Shown here one piece after another: positions 4,512 to 8,118 of a stretch of DNA of 8,118 bases. The stretch is from NCBI GenBank assembly GCA_012799495.1, contig JAAZLD010000416.1:1-8118 (forward strand), given 5' to 3'. The notes below the pieces were generated by a model. That model was given only the letters and a program-made list of their open reading frames with translations. It searched no databases and was not told the DNA's origin. Position numbers and translations under genes: made by a program. This stretch comes from Desulfitobacterium sp. GTDB lineage: Bacteria; Bacillota; Desulfitobacteriia; Desulfitobacteriales; Desulfitobacteriaceae. Position 1 is the stretch's first letter; every line of letters starts with the position of its first letter.

Positions 4512-5414
4512 TTGAAAGAACATATTATTGGTGTCTTCGATTCGGGGGTTGGAGGACTTACTATAATGAAGGAAATTCTATTCCAAATCCCTGAAGGGAA
4601 GGTTATATATTTGGGAGATACTGCCCGGGTTCCCTATGGTAGTCGCAGTCGGGAAGAGTTAATTCGCTTCGGTGAGGAGATCTGTTCCTTTCTTATTAAT
4701 GAAGGGGCAGAGGTTATTGTGGCTGCTTGCAATACTAGCTCTGCCAATGCCTTACCAGTGTTAAAGGAAAAGTTTGACTTGCCTTTTATCGGTACTATTG
4801 AGCCGGGAGCTGAGGCTGCGGTACAAGCTACGAAAAATGGTAAAATCGGTCTTATTGCTACAGAGGCTACCGTAGGGAGTAATGCTTATAATTTAGCGGT
4901 GGAAAAGATTTTAGATAGGGGAATTCTTCCACAGGATGAAGAACTTGCTCAGGATTGGGTTCGGGGGAAAAAAACTATTGAATTGGTAAAAGCCCAGGCC
5001 TGCCCTCTTTTTGTTCCTTTAGTAGAGAAGGGGCTTTTCCATTCTTCTGAGGCTCGGGAAGTAGCTCAAGGATATTTAACTGAAATTCAGGAAGCCCAAG
5101 TAGATACTTTGATTTTAGGATGTACTCACTATCCTTATTTGACAGAGGTAATTGAAAGTGTTTTAGGGGAGGAAATTCTTTTGATAGATCCTGCCCAATC
5201 CATGGTAGAAGAACTTAAGGAAGTTTTAAGGACTTTAGATGGACAAAAGGGGGAGGGCAGCCTTCGAAATGAGGAAGGGCGTTGTTTCGAGGAAAGGCAC
5301 CGTTTTGAGGAAAGGCACCGCTTTTTCGTTAGTGGGGATCCGGAGCTTTTTCGCCAGGTAGGAAATACTCTACTACCAGGGGTAATCAGCCATGTGGAAA
5401 AAGTAAATTGGTAA
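4512..5414 (+). CDS. murI: Glutamate racemase
   Basis: This cytoplasmic enzyme turns L-glutamate into the D-glutamate needed for peptidoglycan. Active-site motifs are intact: FDSGVGGLTI with D10 and S11, YLGDTARVPYGSRS, the first catalytic cysteine C73 in AACNTSSAN, and the second, C204, with H206 in LGCTHYPY. The start is TTG, with GGAGG (4499-4503) 8 bases upstream; the N-terminus then aligns with the family, which begins a few residues before the FDSGVGG strand. At 300 residues it is about 30 longer than usual. The excess lies at about residues 243-271, just before the final conserved FVSGDPELF strand, and includes three tandem copies of a six-residue unit. The gene follows a terminator and has its own promoter candidates. 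In B. subtilis the homologue racE also lies beside a marR gene and gerM. Confidence 0.96.
   Translation: MKEHIIGVFDSGVGGLTIMKEILFQIPEGKVIYLGDTARVPYGSRSREELIRFGEEICSFLINEGAEVIVAACNTSSANALPVLKEKFDLPFIGTIEPGAEAAVQATKNGKIGLIATEATVGSNAYNLAVEKILDRGILPQDEELAQDWVRGKKTIELVKAQACPLFVPLVEKGLFHSSEAREVAQGYLTEIQEAQVDTLILGCTHYPYLTEVIESVLGEEILLIDPAQSMVEELKEVLRTLDGQKGEGSLRNEEGRCFEERHRFEERHRFFVSGDPELFRQVGNTLLPGVISHVEKVNW
5271..5324 (+). repeat. 18-base in-frame tandem triplication within murI
   Basis: Three 18-base units lie head to tail: 5271-5288, 5289-5306 and 5307-5324. The second and third differ at one base, the first from the second at five. They encode EEGRCF, EERHRF and EERHRF (residues 254-271). Because the period is a multiple of three, the frame is kept and the conserved C-terminal strand follows directly. 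Confidence 0.9.
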
Positions 5415-5480
5415 TAAGTTCTTTGGCTATAAGTTTATTTAAGGTAAATTAGGAACAGGTGATAATTTGACCTTTATAAT

Positions 5481-5489
5481 TGGTATAAT
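5481..5489 (+). promoter_or_regulatory. Extended -10 promoter upstream of the fumarase genes
   Basis: TGGTATAAT (5481-5489) is a perfect extended -10 element (TGNTATAAT). The -35 position is poor (GATAAT at 17 bases), as is often tolerated with TGN. A second TATAAT lies at 5496-5501. No terminator is obvious after murI, so read-through from murI is also possible. Confidence 0.5.
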
Positions 5490-5532
5490 CTGTTATATAA
5501 TTTAGGAAAGTGGAAAGTTGGGAGAGGAAAAA

Positions 5533-5568
5533 ATGAGAAGGAGATTGGGGGTTAGAAAGCATGCTTAG
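5533..5568 (+). CDS. Possible 11-residue leader ORF overlapping the fumarase alpha start
   Basis: ATG at 5533 opens an 11-codon frame, MRRRLGVRKHA, ending with TAG at 5566-5568, eight bases inside the fumarase alpha gene. GGAG (5521-5524) lies 8 bases upstream, a better-placed ribosome site than the one for the fumarase itself. Four of the eleven codons are AGA or AGG. It could couple translation to the fumarase start or be a chance frame; there is no family evidence, hence the low confidence. Confidence 0.25.
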   Translation: MRRRLGVRKHA

Positions 5569-6433
5569 GTCTATCCATGTAGATGAAATTACCAAAGCAG
5601 TGGAAAGGCTATGTATGGAAGCTAATTATGATCTAGGTGAAGATGTCCTATCTAAATTCAAGGAGAATTTAGAAAAAGAAGAGTCTCCCTTGGGCTGTGA
5701 GGTTTATGAGCGGCTAATTGAAAATGCCAAGATTGCCCATGAGGAAAGGGTACCTATGTGTCAAGATACTGGGATGACCGTAATTTTTGTGGAAGTGGGA
5801 CAGGATTTACACATTCAGGGGGGTTCTTTAGAGGAAGCTATCAATAAGGGAGTGGCTCTAGGTTATACCAATGGCTATTTACGGAAATCGATGGTCAGGG
5901 ATCCTTTTGAAAGAGAAAATACTGGGGATAATACTCCGGCCATTATTCATTATGAGGTAGTACCTGGAGATACTCTAAAAATTACCGTTGCTCCTAAAGG
6001 GGCAGGTAGTGAAAATATGGGCGCCTTGAAAATGTGCAAGCCCTCGGAAGGTTTAGAAGGGGTTATTCAGTTTGTAGTAGATACAGTAGATCAAGCAGGT
6101 GGGAACCCTTGTCCCCCTATTATTGTGGGAGTGGGTGTTGGGGGTTCTATGGAAAAGGCAACATACTTGGCGAAAAAATCTCTCTTGCGCCAAGCTGGTG
6201 AGCCACATAAAGAAGAACGTCTAGCTGATATTGAAAGGGAGATTCTAAGAAGGGTTAATAACCTAGGTATAGGTCCCCAGGGTTTTGGGGGAACTACTAC
6301 TGCCCTTGCCGTTCACCTGGAAGTTTACCCCACACATATTGCTTCTTTACCAGTGGCAGTGAATATTCAATGCCATGCAGCTCGCCATAAAGAGATTGTA
6401 CTTAAAGGAACTTTAACAGGGGAGGGAGAGTAA
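5561..6433 (+). CDS. Class I fumarate hydratase, alpha subunit (TtdA/FumA N-terminal type)
   Basis: With the next gene this forms the two-subunit, [4Fe-4S]-dependent fumarase that interconverts fumarate and L-malate in the cytoplasm; oxygen-sensitive, and common in anaerobes. The 290 residues cover the cluster-binding domain. Three cysteines sit where the cluster ligands of E. coli FumA (C105, C224, C318) are expected: C67 in PMCQDTGM, C184 in GGNPCPP and C270 in NIQCHAARH. Also visible are RENTGDNTPAIIHYE, PKGAGSENMGALKM and GIGPQGFGGTTTAL. GGGGG at 5547-5551 is the likely ribosome site, and the N-terminus (IHVDEITKAVERLCMEANYDL) is typical, so this ATG is preferred. L-tartrate dehydratase shares the fold and cannot be excluded, but fumarase is more likely without tartrate genes nearby. 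Confidence 0.93.
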   Translation: MLRSIHVDEITKAVERLCMEANYDLGEDVLSKFKENLEKEESPLGCEVYERLIENAKIAHEERVPMCQDTGMTVIFVEVGQDLHIQGGSLEEAINKGVALGYTNGYLRKSMVRDPFERENTGDNTPAIIHYEVVPGDTLKITVAPKGAGSENMGALKMCKPSEGLEGVIQFVVDTVDQAGGNPCPPIIVGVGVGGSMEKATYLAKKSLLRQAGEPHKEERLADIEREILRRVNNLGIGPQGFGGTTTALAVHLEVYPTHIASLPVAVNIQCHAARHKEIVLKGTLTGEGE

Positions 6434-6990
6434 TGGGTGAAAGTATCCGTATTGAATTACCTTTGACCCAAGAGAAAGTAGCCTCTCTCAAAGCAGGGGA
6501 TAGCGTTTTATTAAATGGGGTTCTTTACACAGGTCGGGATGCTGCTCATAAAAAGATGGTGGAAGCTTTGGAGCGGGGAGAAGAGCTTCCTTTTGATGTT
6601 CGGGATCAAGTGATTTATTTTGTTGGGCCTGCTCCTCCAAAACCTGGCCAAGTAATTGGCTCTGCCGGACCTACTACCAGTGGGCGGATGGATGCTTATT
6701 CACCCAAGCTCATTGAGCGGGGTTTAACAGGTATGATAGGTAAAGGTCTCCGTTCCCATGAGGTAATCGATAGTATGAAAAAACATGGTGCTGTGTATTT
6801 TGGTGCTATCGGTGGTACAGGGGCTTTATTAGCTAAAAGGATTGTTTCAGCGGAGGTTGTTGCTTATCCGGAACTAGGTCCAGAAGCAATCCGCAAGTTG
6901 GAGGTAAAAGACTTCCCAGTTATGGTGGTTATCGATAAGGACGGAAATAATCTCTACGAAACAGGTAAAGCCCAGTATAGAAAAGAGTAG
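6433..6990 (+). CDS. Class I fumarate hydratase, beta subunit (TtdB/FumA C-terminal type)
   Basis: This 185-residue protein is the smaller subunit of the heteromeric class I fumarase and supplies the substrate-side swivelling domain. Landmarks are LLNGVLYTGRDAAHKKM (about 27-43), YFVGPAPPKPGQVIGSAGP followed by TTSGRMDAYSP, GLTGMIGKG and FGAIGGTGALLAKRI. In single-chain FumA proteins the same sequence forms the C-terminal part. The ATG overlaps the alpha stop by one base (TAATG), and GGAGGGAG just upstream, inside the alpha gene, serves as ribosome site, so the two are translationally coupled and made in equal amounts. A strong hairpin terminator follows within a few bases, so the unit ends here. 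Confidence 0.94.
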   Translation: MGESIRIELPLTQEKVASLKAGDSVLLNGVLYTGRDAAHKKMVEALERGEELPFDVRDQVIYFVGPAPPKPGQVIGSAGPTTSGRMDAYSPKLIERGLTGMIGKGLRSHEVIDSMKKHGAVYFGAIGGTGALLAKRIVSAEVVAYPELGPEAIRKLEVKDFPVMVVIDKDGNNLYETGKAQYRKE

Positions 6991-7047
6991 AGAAAAAAGT
7001 GATGCATCGGAAGGACGTTTAGACCTTGGTGCATCACTTTTGCTTTT
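6991..7047. terminator. Bidirectional terminator between the fumarase and formate dehydrogenase units
   Basis: AAAAGTGATGCA (6995-7006) and TGCATCACTTTT (7030-7041) form a 12-base perfect stem; AAGG/CCTT (7011-7014/7024-7027) may add an inner stem. The plus-strand tail is TTTTGCTTTTT; on the minus strand the tail is TTTTTTCT (complement of 6991-6998). It can therefore end transcripts of both the fumarase genes and the convergent cytochrome gene. Confidence 0.92.
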
Positions 7048-7108
7048 TAAGTGGCTAACGGATAGCTCAGAAAACATAACTATATTTGAATGAATCCATT
7101 TTGCAATT

Positions 7109-7843
7109 TTACTGTTTTAGCACGGAACTTTGAGATTCCCCGGATATTTTGGCCCTAGAGTCCTTTCCCTTTTCTTCTAGCTTTCTGTACCACAGGCTAT
7201 GTCTATTCTTAGCATACTCCTCATCAATATAGCCGGTGAAAATACCAGGAATCAAGGGACGGTTTGCTTTAATAATAAAAGCGGCTAAATGGGCCACGAT
7301 CCCTAGGATCAGTAACACAGTACCTAGATTGTGCAACATGGTAACTGCAAAAAGGAAGGAATTGCTCAACTCTACTTCTGGGAGGTTTTTATACATTTTA
7401 ATAACACCTGTACCAATTAACAAAAGGACATTGCCTCCAATAAATAGGTAAGCGAGACGCTGTTCAGCAAGGTATTTGTCTGAAGGAGGTTCCTCTCCTT
7501 TGGTCAGCATAGCTTTGATAATTAGGAAGGATTCCCTTAAATCCCCTCGCCGTGGAAAGATATCGAATTCTCGGCGAATAATAGCATTAGCTAAATGGTA
7601 AGTCACTACAAAAATCAGGAGAACAGCTGCTATATAGTGTAAATGAATTGTAGAAAAATAATCTCCTAACCATTCAGCACCAGGAAGCTTGGTGACATTA
7701 TAGCGATTATAGAGGGGCATTTGCCCAAAACCAGTGAGAATGAGAAGGAAAATTGAAAGGGCTGTAGTCCAGTGGACAAAGCGATTGACCAGGCTTTGTC
7801 GTAATACTTTGCTTTTGTTGTTTTTATTATTAGTCATGGCCAT
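7109..7843 (-). CDS. fdnI: Formate dehydrogenase gamma subunit, cytochrome b (FdnI-like)
   Basis: The 244-residue membrane protein is the di-heme cytochrome b that passes electrons from the iron-sulfur subunit to the menaquinone pool. Four hydrophobic helices lie at about residues 26-42, 66-90, 129-148 and 164-192. Histidines sit as in E. coli FdnI (His18, 57, 155, 169): H24 in RFVHW, H67/H69 in IHLHY, then H171 and H185 with the same 14-residue spacing. The loop DKYLAEQRLAY matches the KYNAGQK loop of the family. AAGGAGG (7859-7853, minus strand), 9 bases ahead, supports the ATG at 7843; a second ATG at 7837 is also in frame. The gene overlaps the upstream iron-sulfur gene by 14 bases, showing an operon. 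A related hydrogenase or other molybdoenzyme cytochrome is possible, since the catalytic subunit is outside the window. Confidence 0.88.
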   Translation of the reverse strand: MAMTNNKNNKSKVLRQSLVNRFVHWTTALSIFLLILTGFGQMPLYNRYNVTKLPGAEWLGDYFSTIHLHYIAAVLLIFVVTYHLANAIIRREFDIFPRRGDLRESFLIIKAMLTKGEEPPSDKYLAEQRLAYLFIGGNVLLLIGTGVIKMYKNLPEVELSNSFLFAVTMLHNLGTVLLILGIVAHLAAFIIKANRPLIPGIFTGYIDEEYAKNRHSLWYRKLEEKGKDSRAKISGESQSSVLKQ

Positions 7844-8118
7844 GATCTTTTTCCTCCTTATCCTTGGTCATGGTTTTATAGGCGGTGAAACCAGCGGCTG
7901 CCAGCCCGGCAATGGGGGCAATGAGAGCGCTATAGAATATCCCTTTTTCCGTATCCAGATAGTTCTCCACATTAACTGGCATTCCAGGACGACCTGGAGA
8001 TTTATCATTTTTTCCTTTTTTATCAGCTAGAATAGCTTGGTGGATTTTTTCGAAGGGTACTTTGGAAATATAAAAAGTTGAGGTACCTCCGTTTTCCTTA
8101 TCGCCATAGATATAGCCG
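7830..8118 (-). CDS. Formate dehydrogenase iron-sulfur subunit, C-terminal part (FdnH-like, partial)
   Basis: Reading the minus strand from the window edge gives an open frame of 95 residues ending at TAA (7832-7830). It starts GYIYGDKENGGTSTFYISKV, the segment that follows the last ferredoxin-like cluster in FdnH/HybA-type proteins. A polar stretch with MPVNVENYLD comes next, then one membrane helix, GIFYSALIAPIAGLAAAGF (about 59-77 of the fragment), and a charged His-containing tail. That lone C-terminal anchor is typical of the beta subunit of formate dehydrogenase-N, which carries four [4Fe-4S] clusters between the molybdenum subunit and the cytochrome. The cluster-binding cysteines lie beyond the window. 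The following cytochrome gene begins 14 bases before this stop, so the pair is co-translated. Confidence 0.82.
   Translation of the reverse strand, partial: GYIYGDKENGGTSTFYISKVPFEKIHQAILADKKGKNDKSPGRPGMPVNVENYLDTEKGIFYSALIAPIAGLAAAGFTAYKTMTKDKEEKDHGHD

Noticed and set aside
5467..5489. TTGACC followed by TATAAT before the fumarase genes as a normal -35/-10 pair
   Set aside because: The spacer is 11 bases to the first TATAAT and 23 to the second, both outside the workable range; the extended -10 reading is preferred.
7734..8030. 98-codon plus-strand frame at the right end
   Set aside because: It is antisense to two overlapping formate dehydrogenase genes whose products are clearly recognisable; no ribosome site or family match.
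1..8118. Mobile elements, CRISPR arrays, tRNA or rRNA genes, phage genes
   Set aside because: No transposase or integrase motifs, terminal repeats, regularly spaced repeats or recognisable structural RNA sequences were found on either strand.

Overview
The window looks like chromosomal DNA of an endospore-forming, anaerobic Gram-positive bacterium (Firmicutes, most likely a clostridial or Peptococcaceae/Desulfitobacterium-like lineage). The case rests on a spoIIR gene and a GerM-type lipoprotein gene (sporulation), purine-rich Shine-Dalgarno sites, AT-rich spacers, an oxygen-labile two-subunit class I fumarase and a membrane formate dehydrogenase module. The genus is an inference from gene content; I could not run a search.

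Layout. 1-280: AT-rich non-coding DNA ending in a good match to a sigma-F promoter. 281-1024 (+): spoIIR. 1156-1944 (-): LytTR-type response regulator with no partner kinase in view, convergent with spoIIR across a shared hairpin terminator. 2124-2795 (+): single-domain GerM lipoprotein behind a sigma-E-like promoter. 2796-3147: a 352-base spacer rich in inverted repeats, ending in a palindrome that sits on a probable marR promoter. 3148-3654 (+): MarR regulator. 3655-3771: spacer with a CTATT pentanucleotide array and a hairpin leader. 3772-4332 (+): stand-alone HD-GYP protein with its own terminator. 4512-5414 (+): glutamate racemase carrying an 18-base in-frame triplication. 5561-6433 and 6433-6990 (+): fumarase alpha and beta, overlapping by one base and ending at a strong bidirectional terminator. 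7109-7843 and 7830-8118 (-): a formate dehydrogenase-type cytochrome b subunit and, cut by the window edge, the C-terminus of its iron-sulfur partner.

How it fits together. spoIIR and gerM belong to the two sides of the forespore/mother-cell dialogue: SpoIIR is made under sigma-F and triggers sigma-E activation; GerM is normally a sigma-E product. The promoter-like sequences seen here match those two sigma factors. gerM, a marR-type gene and a glutamate racemase gene also neighbour each other in Bacillus subtilis (ysmB-racE-gerM), so the central block looks like a rearranged version of that neighbourhood with an HD-GYP gene inserted. The right-hand third is energy metabolism: fumarate hydration, then on the opposite strand a periplasm-facing formate-to-quinone electron path.

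I see no mobile element, CRISPR array, rRNA or tRNA. No clearly new multi-gene system is evident. The less ordinary items are regulatory or repeat structures: the marR palindrome, the pentamer array, the murI triplication, a LexA-box-like site before murI, and a short arginine-rich ORF overlapping the fumarase start.
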